Positions 21,401 to 29,089 of a stretch of 64,000 nt of DNA are shown here, piece by piece. The notes beneath the pieces were generated by a model that was given only the letters and a program-made list of their open reading frames with translations, had not been told where the DNA came from and searched no databases. The DNA is taken from positions 26,277,637-26,341,636 of the forward strand of contig JAVLUZ010000154.1 in assembly GCA_036768485.1 (NCBI GenBank), written 5' to 3'. The translations under genes were made by a program, and so were the position numbers. The first letter of the stretch is position 1, and each line of letters begins with the position of its first letter. This DNA comes from Mermis nigrescens. Lineage: Eukaryota > Nematoda > Enoplea > Mermithida > Mermithidae.

Positions 21401-22150
21401 GATTTTTGCCGTTCTGCATTGCTCTGGGTGAATCCCATTGAGGATTGTGCCTTCATTAACGGTATAAAATTAAACCTTTTATTGCCCAGCGAAAAATTGC
21501 AATTTCGCACTAACCCTAATGCTAAAATCGCGTGCCCCATCTGTGTTCATGTTTCAATTTCTGAAACAATCACTATTTTGCCGCGTCACGAAATAATTAC
21601 CCCTGCTTATATAAGTCACGGTTCCTATGATGCCCCTGTCGCACTTTTCGAACCCGATCCTAATTTTATGAAGAAAAGTTCACTTTTCGTCGCCCCTGCT
21701 ATTGTCGACACTTCACTTTCTGTTTTTCCCTTGCGATTTTGTAATATCTCTAAATCGCCTGTTAAAATCGACACAGGAGAGCTGATTGGTTCCTTAACGC
21801 CAGACGTTGATGTGGTGTCCCATATCGCAGTCTCTGACGATAGGTCACCTGAACTTTTCGCTTCCATAAATAAGGCTTTGCAAGGTTGCATCGTTAACTC
21901 TAAAGAACAGCAACAAATTCGCGACTTATGCCATAAATATAACTCCATCTTTGCGTTAAAAGGCGAACCACTTGGTCGCACTCCGCTCGTTAAGCATCAT
22001 ATTGACACAGGTGATAACTCCCCTGTTGTAGGTAAAACTTACCGCGTTGAGCATGCACGAAGACAAGCTATGCAACGCGTAATAAACGAAATGCTCGCGG
22101 AAAACGTTATACGACCAACCACTAGTCCCTGGGCCAGCCCTCTTTTCTAA
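18404..22150 (+). CDS. gag-pro: Gag-protease with the start of RT
   Basis: A 1,248-codon ORF. Residues 1-380 are polar and low-complexity. A His/Ser/Arg-rich repeat (HREHSHREHSHRSHRH) lies at about 384-425. Residues 425-640 look like a capsid region (FLERKQQPNESVQAYF). The nucleocapsid has one CCHC zinc knuckle: C669, C672, H677, C682. An Arg/Asn/Gln-rich stretch follows. The aspartic protease has catalytic DTG at 927-929 and the later LLLGFDF motif. The ORF then enters the RT N-terminus (TTSPWASP) and stops at TAA 22,148-22,150, where the RT frame continues one base back. In this superfamily Gag forms the particle and binds RNA, and the protease cleaves the polyprotein. The start ATG follows TTTTGAAAA. 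I see no separate gag stop, so Gag and PR are fused. Confidence 0.93.
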   Translation: MGGKKILRTPPAKKLPTSSHSTRQTQNPQTSSATNDNNKSPSPANNTSVIPSDDESTTNSVPMGTGNSVDTSDEILSDETIVNTDPNLRTDNNKPEDEAVLPTHTLDMESNASEGLNEDENRPNSVNSDRILSAILENIQKMNSQHTQEMRQIREEMNTLRLTATFSGRPEATQSLRSHPDENVSTNVPIEFPKRRIEPSDNIHINSDTPSPILRHHLNKPKPRVELASERTFAPILPMSERHSNDSAPTSRICEQRAQKPIPMETLPNSAHISQWSLNQQSAEIAPNASHFSQRQLNQLAPEFVPNSASNVSHSSLKPPPLHYFPPNAECAPMQHASQQVSDNFSAQDNLLNPNNEPIPIDDTVNSQPPSQRRVTFSDEDSNHSHHESSHREHSHREHSHRSHRHCSSRRHRHNSDSSSSSTEVSSFADAVNRAPFLQQMQIAVASRKTFQGEKTDIRKFFALFEQLAKVYKIDKAERAEFVSSFFDDYALNLYESLPSDIRTSYTKTKYAMIAEFRPLDQDTLMDRFLERKQQPNESVQAYFLAIHRELKRAEPDLEVDSPRFNKMLRYQLKRGLFPEISTAAYQRAPEALLHEFLHNAKCAEYANRQLTEQKAPTPYVSAIATPTGGPLSKDPAFHVSNVESDRSRTKTFSRSKRPANEEAAQKFCTFCKRAGHTHEECFQRLRQRKAEQNAQLQRSDSTMRQRSQSRSWNNRNRSSSRHNHNNRQSSKTRYRDQSQNRQSTSQNSDARFDSRRSRPMFRQNYNDSAPHYRQNFQNQRYDNRTPRSDYRQSYPYVTYPPEPRNTFYNSSYRSAPQQYPPNVTHIADYHPNGALPPPQPPFLSKNDVNTVTSNVPEAKKREESFASQDFLEEYERLQRRLAVYEKLATSPTLNKDFETPIVSHAGTNLPTILAEIHGVKLPALIDTGSQVTMMTTAAFLRLGFKLPPKQTSNIVHGVGNMTAVVRFKFNMTITIADYTTSALVSIIDDLPEDLLLGFDFCRSALLWVNPIEDCAFINGIKLNLLLPSEKLQFRTNPNAKIACPICVHVSISETITILPRHEIITPAYISHGSYDAPVALFEPDPNFMKKSSLFVAPAIVDTSLSVFPLRFCNISKSPVKIDTGELIGSLTPDVDVVSHIAVSDDRSPELFASINKALQGCIVNSKEQQQIRDLCHKYNSIFALKGEPLGRTPLVKHHIDTGDNSPVVGKTYRVEHARRQAMQRVINEMLAENVIRPTTSPWASPLF

Positions 22151-25107
22151 TCGGAAAAAAGGACGGTTCCCTCCGCCCAGTTGTGGATTACCGCCGTTTA
22201 AATGATGTAACCAAAACTCAAATTTATCCCCTACCCCAAATTGATGACTATTTTGATGCCCTCGGGTCTGCAGCATACTTTAGTACGCTAGATCTAAAAT
22301 CTGGTTATTGGCAGATCCCCCTTGACGATAAATCGCGTGAAAAAACCGCTTTTATCTGTCCCGTAGGCCACTATGAATTTGAGGTCTTACCTTTTGGCTT
22401 AAAAAATGCCCCCGCCGATTTCCAACGGCTCATGGAGCTCGTTCTTTCTGGTTTAAACTGGAAAACCTGTCTCGTTTATATCGACGATATAATCGTGTTT
22501 TCGCGAACGTTTTCCGAACATCTAACAGATCTAGAAAACGTCTTTTCTGCACTACGAAACGCGAACTTAAGGGTTAAACCGGAAAAATGCCATTTAGCAC
22601 ATGCGGAAGTCCAGTTTCTGGGCCATCGCATAAGCTCGTTAGGTATTGCCCCTGACCTATCCAAAATTGCTGATTTAGTCAATTTTCCTGTCCCAAAAAC
22701 GGTAAAAGCTCTGCAAAAATTTCTCGGTCTTGTCCAATGGTTCAAGAAATTCGTGAAAGATCTCGCGAAAATCGCGAAACCACTCTTTCGTTTGTTACGA
22801 AAAGATACCGAATTTAAATGGACAGATGAACAGCAGACTGCTTTTCAATCGTTAAAAGATGCTTTTACTTCGCCCCCAATTTTGCAATTGCCAAAATTTG
22901 ATGCTGAGCATCAATTTATTTTGACCACCGACGCAAGTAATTACGCGTTAGGTGCCATTTTGACCCAAAAACACCTCCCGTCAAAAAGTCGATTTATCCT
23001 TGGCTATGCCAGTCGTGTTTTAAACTCGGCTGAATGCAACTATGCCACCTCTGAAAAGGAGGCTTTGGCTGTTGTATGGGCAATAAAGCATTATCGCCAT
23101 TATCTCTATGGGAAAAAATTCATCGTGGAAACAGACCATCAGGCCCTTACTTGGCTCGTGAACGTAAAAGATCCTTCCAGTCGTTTACGACGCTGGGGTC
23201 TAAAGTTACAGGAATACGAGTACGAGGTTGTATACGTTCCAGGCGCATACAACTGTGCCGCCGACTTATTATCCCGTCACCCCAAATACGATCGTGACGA
23301 GCAACGCTATAAGCTTGAACGTAAACCCGTTGCAAACGTTGCTAACCTCGAATCTGAAGCGTCTGAGTCTGACGATGAAAACGAACCTCCCAATATACGA
23401 CAAACACCCATTTTGCCAAAACCGCAAATGACTCAAAACGATCACCCCCCGATTTTTCATGAACGAATCACGCTTTCGGAGGCTGAAAAAGCTGAAATCT
23501 TGTCGCCTGCAAGACTTCTTGCTGAACAGCGTCAAGACGACGAGTTAAATAAAATTCGCGAATCGCTGAACGATCTGACAACACGAAAATGTCGCGATGA
23601 ATTTTTCATCCTAAACGATATCTTATATCGCAGATTTCAGCCTAAGCGCGCAGCTAACATAATTCACCAACTCGTTATCCCTAAATCCCTGCGTCGCTTC
23701 ATCCTAACCGAATTCCATGATTCCATTTTTGGAGCCCACTTTTCCGCGCGAAAAATCCTCCCCGCCATTCAGCTCCGTTACTGGTGGCCGAGAATGGAGA
23801 ATGATGTGCTTGCATGGTGTAAAAACTGTGAGGTGTGCTTGCAGCGTAAGGTAGCCAATAATCCCACCTCGGTACCTCTGCAACCCATCGAAGTTTCATC
23901 ACCCTTCGAGTTAATCGCGTGTGATTGTCTCCATATGCCGCGTTCGATGTCCGGCAACGATCAAATCGTTGTCTTTATGGACTACTTTACTAAGTACGTC
24001 GAAGCGTTTGCTGTGTCTGATATAAAAGCATCAACTATCGCAAATCTCCTCTTGCGTGAAGTGATCCCCAGACATGGAGTCCCGAAACGATTTTTGACCG
24101 ACCAAGGTTCAAATTTTACATCTTCCCTTGTTTCGGAAATTTGCAAACTTTTGAACGTCCAAAAAGTCTTCACTACCCCCTACCACCCCCAGTGTGATGG
24201 GCTAGTTGAACGCTATAACCGCACTCTCATTGATGGACTTTCCAAACTAAGCGCGAGAAATCAGTATGACTGGGAGCAGTTCTTGCCGTTCGCATTATTC
24301 GCTTATCGCGCAACACCGCAGTCATCTACGAATATTTCACCCTTCGAGATGCTGTACGGCCGTGAGCCATCGTTTCCGCTTGATATTCAGCTACTAAACG
24401 ATCTCACATTAAATCCTAATCTGCCTCATGTCGCTGAAAAATATCTCGCCGACCTTAAACTAACGCTTCTTGATTTGCATGATATCGCTAGCAAAAATCT
24501 TGCTCAAGCGCGTAAGCAGCAAAAGAAGCAATACGATAAATCCACCACTGAAAGTAAATTCGCCTTAAATGATATTGTATATCTGAATAATAAGGCCGTA
24601 ATTCAACCCGAAATCGGAAAGCTTTCGCCAAAACAAATTGGCCCATATCGTATTGTCGCGTTACCCACCCCTGAAACAGCGCGAATCATTTATCTGCATA
24701 ATTCCCTAATTGAACATCTTGTGCACCGCAATCGCCTCTTACCTGCCCCTAAGTTGCCTTATTCCGATCTCATTGCCGAAAAGTACGCCTATGTACCTGG
24801 TGATTTTGTGTTAGTGAAACTACCCCGTCGACCCCTGTGTCCGGCTGTGGTTATAAGTTTCTCGGAATTAGCGGGCCGGGAAAGGAATTTGAGGGATTGC
24901 GCGCCTGTACGTTTGTTAACTGGTTCTAAATCAGCACATGCCGTTCCGTTAACTAATGTTTCCCTTTTGCAGATCCATGGCTGGCCAACGTACCCCCACG
25001 AAAGAGGATCTTTTGGACCCAGATCGTCCGCCATTCCGCGTCGACGACGACGAACCCCACAACGCCAGCGAATTCGTCACAGCCATGAAAGCGGCGGCTG
25101 CAGCTAA
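22141..25107 (+). CDS. pol: Pol: RT, RNase H, integrase with C-terminal extension
   Basis: The frame is open from about 22,141; residue numbers here count from the GTG at 22,183. RT: DYRRLND, LDLKSGYWQIPL, LPFGLKNAP, catalytic YIDD 99-102. RNase H: TDAS with D250, EKEAL near 291, ETDHQAL. Integrase: zinc finger H512-H519-C549-C552, catalytic D581, D640 and E676 (35 residues between the last two), then the GPY motif at 820-822. A further ~150 residues include YVPGDFVLVKLPRRPLCPAVV at 868-888, which resembles a PWWP module. Together these copy the RNA and insert the cDNA. The frame is -1 relative to gag-pro, and the RT motif is split across the change. The 3' end overlaps ORF3 by 131 bp. Confidence 0.93.
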   Translation, partial: SFLIGKKDGSLRPVVDYRRLNDVTKTQIYPLPQIDDYFDALGSAAYFSTLDLKSGYWQIPLDDKSREKTAFICPVGHYEFEVLPFGLKNAPADFQRLMELVLSGLNWKTCLVYIDDIIVFSRTFSEHLTDLENVFSALRNANLRVKPEKCHLAHAEVQFLGHRISSLGIAPDLSKIADLVNFPVPKTVKALQKFLGLVQWFKKFVKDLAKIAKPLFRLLRKDTEFKWTDEQQTAFQSLKDAFTSPPILQLPKFDAEHQFILTTDASNYALGAILTQKHLPSKSRFILGYASRVLNSAECNYATSEKEALAVVWAIKHYRHYLYGKKFIVETDHQALTWLVNVKDPSSRLRRWGLKLQEYEYEVVYVPGAYNCAADLLSRHPKYDRDEQRYKLERKPVANVANLESEASESDDENEPPNIRQTPILPKPQMTQNDHPPIFHERITLSEAEKAEILSPARLLAEQRQDDELNKIRESLNDLTTRKCRDEFFILNDILYRRFQPKRAANIIHQLVIPKSLRRFILTEFHDSIFGAHFSARKILPAIQLRYWWPRMENDVLAWCKNCEVCLQRKVANNPTSVPLQPIEVSSPFELIACDCLHMPRSMSGNDQIVVFMDYFTKYVEAFAVSDIKASTIANLLLREVIPRHGVPKRFLTDQGSNFTSSLVSEICKLLNVQKVFTTPYHPQCDGLVERYNRTLIDGLSKLSARNQYDWEQFLPFALFAYRATPQSSTNISPFEMLYGREPSFPLDIQLLNDLTLNPNLPHVAEKYLADLKLTLLDLHDIASKNLAQARKQQKKQYDKSTTESKFALNDIVYLNNKAVIQPEIGKLSPKQIGPYRIVALPTPETARIIYLHNSLIEHLVHRNRLLPAPKLPYSDLIAEKYAYVPGDFVLVKLPRRPLCPAVVISFSELAGRERNLRDCAPVRLLTGSKSAHAVPLTNVSLLQIHGWPTYPHERGSFGPRSSAIPRRRRRTPQRQRIRHSHESGGCS
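24954..24972 (+). promoter_or_regulatory. Candidate 3' splice site for an ORF3 subgenomic RNA
   Basis: The sequence has a branch-like CTAAT, then a pyrimidine tract TTTCCCTTTTGCAG ending at 24,972, five bases before the ORF3 ATG at 24,977. This is the layout used by retroviral env genes. Splicing itself is inferred. Confidence 0.5.
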
Positions 25108-28100
25108 GCAGTATCGCGCTTATGAGCTGTCCCTCCAACTCCATTATCACGAAATTGAGGATTCCCTCATTGCTAATTTTTCCTATCCCTCCATTGACGA
25201 TTTTCCCAATCATGACGCACGTATCACCGCCCAGAAACGTTGGTGGGTTACGAACCTGAATCGTTTGCCCCTCGTTGTCCCTCACGTTCCCAAAAACGCC
25301 ATCCGGCGTGTCACGTTTATTGAAACCCATGAACAGTCCTTCAACGCAATGCTTACCCTTTTCCAACCCCAAAATGCGTTGAACGGCCAATTTATTTTTG
25401 GCTTCGACAGTGAGCATGTGAACGATCGTTCGTTCATGGAATTTCGTTTATGGGAACGATATTGGCAACAATTCCATCCCACCTACTATGAATCCAATGG
25501 CCCATTCGTGCGCTATATCCAGCTTGCGAGTGTGCAAGGTCATGTCTTTGTTTGGGACATTTCTCATTTCCCCAAACCCCCGTTCGGGTTGGCTGAACTG
25601 CTAGAGGCATCGCTCCTAGATGTCTCCCTAGCCTGCCATGACCCGCGAAACGATAAAATCGCCTATTTTCACGTCTATGGCCCGCGAACTCGAGAAATCG
25701 CACGTTATTTGCGATCTCGTGATACTTCGCCACCCTCGCGTTCCGTTTTTCGAATCACCATTCAAGATACCCTTGTAATGGCCCAATTTTTCATGATCGA
25801 AAACCGCATTAGCGCGGGAAACCATCGCTTAAAGACGCTTGCGTCATTCTTTTTCGACATGGAAACCGATTCCCTGGCAGTCACGCGAATTGGCCAAGCT
25901 TGGAATATGCCGTTGACCAATCAAATGTTGCGATATCTGGCATTGGATCCCATCATATCCCTCGATGTTTACATACTCATCGACCTGTATTCGCCAAACT
26001 TGGGAAAAATTTCTCCTAAAGTGGTGCCTGCAGGTTTCACCTTCGTAGGCGATGAGTTGGCCATCCAAACAGCGCCACCGAAGGAACCGCTGTACATCAA
26101 ACTTTCCAAAATCCCGCCAAACTTGCACAAATGCAAGCGTGCCAAGCGTAGAAATTACCGCCGTACTGAACCTGAGTCGGACGGCGAAGATCCTACTATG
26201 ATTGTGTTGGATGCCGACGATCCTGATCCGTTCGAAACTCCAACGCAACAAGAGATTTTCGACCAGATCTTGCAAACGTTACCCCCGGCGGCCACCCCAC
26301 CGCCTGATGTGGAAATGCAAGCCCCAGCTGTCGAAACTGTGGCAGCTACGGCTGTGACCAGCATACCGCTGGATCAGCCTATGGATACCCAAAGTGCGCC
26401 TTCTGTTTCACAAGCGGCGACAACGTCTAGTATCCCAGTCTTGACTTCTAAAGCCCGTATTGTTCCGGCAAAGCCACAATACACTAGTTTGGCCCCGCAC
26501 GAAGTCTCGAGCATTATGGCATCCATGGCTTTCCCATTCTCGGTAGCTAAACCTTTACCACCTAGTCGAATTCCGCGCAAATCGCAACCTACTGCGACTA
26601 CGTTGCGCCAACCATCGCCGGTCCAACAAGCACCGCCGGTCGAACAGGCGCTGCCTACCCAAAGAGATGAAGAACAGCGTCGTTCTGTTGCATTCATGGC
26701 GCACTTTCATGAGTTCATGGATGAATTGCGTCGAATGCGCCCATCCTGTGTCACCCCCGAAAATTTGCACAATTTTCGTGAATGGCTTGGCACCAACGAT
26801 GGCAATGCGATCTTCCAGCATTTGGTCGACGACACGCAAATTTACTTCAACTCGCTCTACGCGACATATTTGCGTTTTGCCAAACTTCCAAATACCCCCG
26901 ATCGCCCGATGATTTCAGCTAATGTTCCCACGGAAGAAGAAGAGCAGGAACGCCAACTAAACGCGGTTGCTCCCCATTTTATTACGCAACCTAGCGTTTT
27001 TCACAGGTTGTTTTACCCGGACCCCTTGTTCAACCGAAATCGCTTGTTCATAACGACGGGTTATATGCTATATGAAGTTAGCATTCCTTTTTTGCTGAAT
27101 CATCCCCATCTCATAACCCCGGCTGAAATGGTGGAACGTAGCGGATACACGTTACCCATCGAACTTTTCCCACATCGCATTATTCCGGAGCCTGATCACA
27201 CGGCCCCCCTTTGCATCACCCTTCGCCAAATGATCGACGTGTTCGAAGCGTTCAAAGACTTTGAACGCGAATACAACTCGACATTTATTCGCGAACCCAT
27301 TTTTGCCACCCCGCAAGTGATGCGAGCCACTTCGCTCATGCGATTTATGGATCAACGATTTTTCACCTTTGCAGCCTGGTACGGCGATCCCGGAATCGCC
27401 TGGCGTATGTGTGAACAAATCCGACGTTTAATGCTTGCGGCATTCCGAGGCCCCACCTATACGGAATTTCCGACAGAGGCATTTCCGGAATTTCCGGAGT
27501 TAGCTGAGGAAATTACCGATCCCGTCGCCCTACATCGCGATATCAAGCGAATTCGTGAAGCGACGGACCCGGAACTAACTGTCCCAGCCCAGTTCGGCCG
27601 TCACAAATCCCGCCAGCATTCCTCTTTTTATTTGCGCAAAACGTTGCCCCACGAACTGCAACGAATACGTCGACAAGCCCAACACAGCGAATCCCAGAAA
27701 CGTCTTGCTCCTTCGCAAGGCCCGATCGGACCTCGTGCGAAGATGAGGCGCAACGTTCGTGACCTATCTCTGCAATCCCAAATTAATACCCGCCGAGATC
27801 GCATGACCACTGAAAAAGCCGAACGCGAAACGGACCCTATGCCCCCACCGCCGCGCGTCAATGTCGCGCGTCGTCCCGGCTCACTGGTCGTTTCATCTGA
27901 CGTTCGTCGGGTCGATCAAAACCTTTATCTTGAACGTTTGCGAGCCTACCATGAGGCCATCCCTCGTCTACGAGCAAGTCGTCGAGACCGAAAAAGCTTG
28001 AGCATACCCAAAGAGCCTACCTGGCAAATGATCGCAGAAAGGAAAGACGTGAGACCCAGGCGATGGCCAACCGACGACCGTCGGAGTCATCAAGGGCTCA

Positions 28101-28705
28101 TCCGAAACCCCATACCTCTCCTTCCCATCCTAGGCGCCCTGAGTCCCAGACCCAGAAGCACAAGCCTTCATCGAGCAAACCGTCGCATACGCAGGCAACC
28201 CATCGCCCGCATCAGCTCCAGCCAATACCATCTTTGTTGGATTTGCCGTTTAACTCGAACGATGGTTTTGGAGGATTCACGCGCCCAGCTTCTCCGGTGC
28301 GTTCGACTGATGGTTTTGGAGGTTTCCGTCGCCCATCTCCACCGCGACAACCGCGTATCTATTATGGTTTCGGTTCACCATCGGACGATTCCGTGCCATA
28401 TGACCAACATCGCCATCTTCGCGAACGAATGCAGCCGCGTTCTAGCACAACCAGCACTGAGCGTTCGTCATCGCGTCGCGATTCCGATTACCGTGACACT
28501 AGCGATTTTTCGCAACGTCGATCGGATCGCCGATCACGCTTTTTCCCAACTACGAAGCCCGATTATAAACGTCGCCATTGATTTTTCTTGGCTTATAGAA
28601 CTGAACTCTGCGATCGATGCCGGAGCGGCCAGCAGTTTTTGCGTCAATTTTATCGTGCCTTATCGTAAAATCTTGTTTTTCTCCTCATTGTTTTTTGTGC
28701 CTTAA
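24977..28705 (+). CDS. ORF3: DEDDy 3'-5' exonuclease-like protein in the env position
   Basis: I chose the ATG at 24,977 because it is the first after the candidate splice site; an in-frame ATG at 24,956 also exists. The N-terminal 350 residues match the RNase D/WRN-like DEDDy fold: exo I FGFDSEHV (D144, E146), RYIQLASVQGHVFVWDIS strands, exo II CHDPRNDK (D226), QDTLVMAQFF (D264), then RLKTLASFFF and exo III RYLALD with Y320 and D324 (Yx3D, defining DEDDy). Next come a basic NLS-like stretch KCKRAKRRNYRR at 385-396, a SUMO-interaction-like MIVLDADD at 408-415, a Pro/Gln-rich linker, and ~290 unrecognised residues with a folded look. No signal peptide or membrane anchor is seen near the start, so it is not an obvious envelope. 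Expected activity is metal-dependent trimming of RNA or DNA 3' ends, probably nuclear. From about 28,060 another frame looks more protein-like, so the true C-terminus is uncertain. Confidence 0.8.
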   Translation: MAGQRTPTKEDLLDPDRPPFRVDDDEPHNASEFVTAMKAAAAAKQYRAYELSLQLHYHEIEDSLIANFSYPSIDDFPNHDARITAQKRWWVTNLNRLPLVVPHVPKNAIRRVTFIETHEQSFNAMLTLFQPQNALNGQFIFGFDSEHVNDRSFMEFRLWERYWQQFHPTYYESNGPFVRYIQLASVQGHVFVWDISHFPKPPFGLAELLEASLLDVSLACHDPRNDKIAYFHVYGPRTREIARYLRSRDTSPPSRSVFRITIQDTLVMAQFFMIENRISAGNHRLKTLASFFFDMETDSLAVTRIGQAWNMPLTNQMLRYLALDPIISLDVYILIDLYSPNLGKISPKVVPAGFTFVGDELAIQTAPPKEPLYIKLSKIPPNLHKCKRAKRRNYRRTEPESDGEDPTMIVLDADDPDPFETPTQQEIFDQILQTLPPAATPPPDVEMQAPAVETVAATAVTSIPLDQPMDTQSAPSVSQAATTSSIPVLTSKARIVPAKPQYTSLAPHEVSSIMASMAFPFSVAKPLPPSRIPRKSQPTATTLRQPSPVQQAPPVEQALPTQRDEEQRRSVAFMAHFHEFMDELRRMRPSCVTPENLHNFREWLGTNDGNAIFQHLVDDTQIYFNSLYATYLRFAKLPNTPDRPMISANVPTEEEEQERQLNAVAPHFITQPSVFHRLFYPDPLFNRNRLFITTGYMLYEVSIPFLLNHPHLITPAEMVERSGYTLPIELFPHRIIPEPDHTAPLCITLRQMIDVFEAFKDFEREYNSTFIREPIFATPQVMRATSLMRFMDQRFFTFAAWYGDPGIAWRMCEQIRRLMLAAFRGPTYTEFPTEAFPEFPELAEEITDPVALHRDIKRIREATDPELTVPAQFGRHKSRQHSSFYLRKTLPHELQRIRRQAQHSESQKRLAPSQGPIGPRAKMRRNVRDLSLQSQINTRRDRMTTEKAERETDPMPPPPRVNVARRPGSLVVSSDVRRVDQNLYLERLRAYHEAIPRLRASRRDRKSLSIPKEPTWQMIAERKDVRPRRWPTDDRRSHQGLIRNPIPLLPILGALSPRPRSTSLHRANRRIRRQPIARISSSQYHLCWICRLTRTMVLEDSRAQLLRCVRLMVLEVSVAHLHRDNRVSIMVSVHHRTIPCHMTNIAIFANECSRVLAQPALSVRHRVAIPITVTLAIFRNVDRIADHAFSQLRSPIINVAIDFSWLIELNSAIDAGAASSFCVNFIVPYRKILFFSSLFFVP
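28063..28581 (+). CDS. Alternative ORF3 tail or overlapping ORF4, Ser/Arg/Pro-rich
   Basis: 172 codons in the frame -1 to ORF3, overlapping its last part. The composition is rich in Ser, Arg, His and Pro, with two DGFGGF repeats followed by (T/R)RP(A/S)(S/P)P and a later YGFGS. It ends at TGA 28,579-28,581 with a basic KPDYKRRH. The frame is open back to 27,955. Its internal repeats suggest it is the genuine C-terminal coding sequence, joined to ORF3 in an ancestral copy and separated here by a one-base loss. Independent translation is the alternative. Function is unknown; the composition would suit nucleic-acid binding. Confidence 0.5.
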   Translation: MANRRPSESSRAHPKPHTSPSHPRRPESQTQKHKPSSSKPSHTQATHRPHQLQPIPSLLDLPFNSNDGFGGFTRPASPVRSTDGFGGFRRPSPPRQPRIYYGFGSPSDDSVPYDQHRHLRERMQPRSSTTSTERSSSRRDSDYRDTSDFSQRRSDRRSRFFPTTKPDYKRRH

Positions 28706-29075
28706 CATTCCTCGTGTTTTAATCTCGTCATTTTATCTCGTCTTATAATCTCGTTGATTGTTATCTCGTTTTAATTCCATTTTTGCTCACATATTTTCGG
28801 CCTTATCTAAAATTTTATCTAAAAACTACTTAAATTTTATCTTTTATCTTTCAGCTTCCGTTCTCAACACTACTTGACAGAGGCTCAGTCATGGCTTCAG
28901 CCGCCATACTTTTCATTCAAATTTTTATTCCCCCTATCCACAGGGAATGGGCCCAAAAATTCTATTTGACTTCGAAATGTCAAGTTGACATCCGTCAACA
29001 ATTTTTACTCAATTTTTGGTCATTTTTCTCTTTCCTCCAATTAAAAAATTCGGCTCGTGATCCGAATTTTTTCCC
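28706..29075 (+). other. Retrotransposon 3' untranslated region
   Basis: T-rich, with repeated ATCTCGT phrases (28,720-28,770). A 67-codon ORF at 28,891-29,094 has no recognisable features. Confidence 0.6.
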
Positions 29076-29089
29076 GGTGAGGGGAGGAG
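29076..29089 (+). promoter_or_regulatory. Polypurine tract
   Basis: GGTGAGGGGAGGAG lies directly against the 3' LTR. It is the expected plus-strand primer site. The last 11 bases are all purine. Confidence 0.9.

Noticed and set aside
22139..22160. Programmed -1 frameshift site in RT
   Set aside because: No canonical slippery heptamer in the incoming frame, and the position inside RT is atypical. A one-base loss is the simpler reading.
24977..28705. ORF3 as an envelope glycoprotein
   Set aside because: Its position and splice-site layout suggest env, but no signal peptide, fusion peptide or internal membrane anchor is visible and the N-terminal part has nuclease motifs. The hydrophobic stretch at the very end lies in the doubtful frame.
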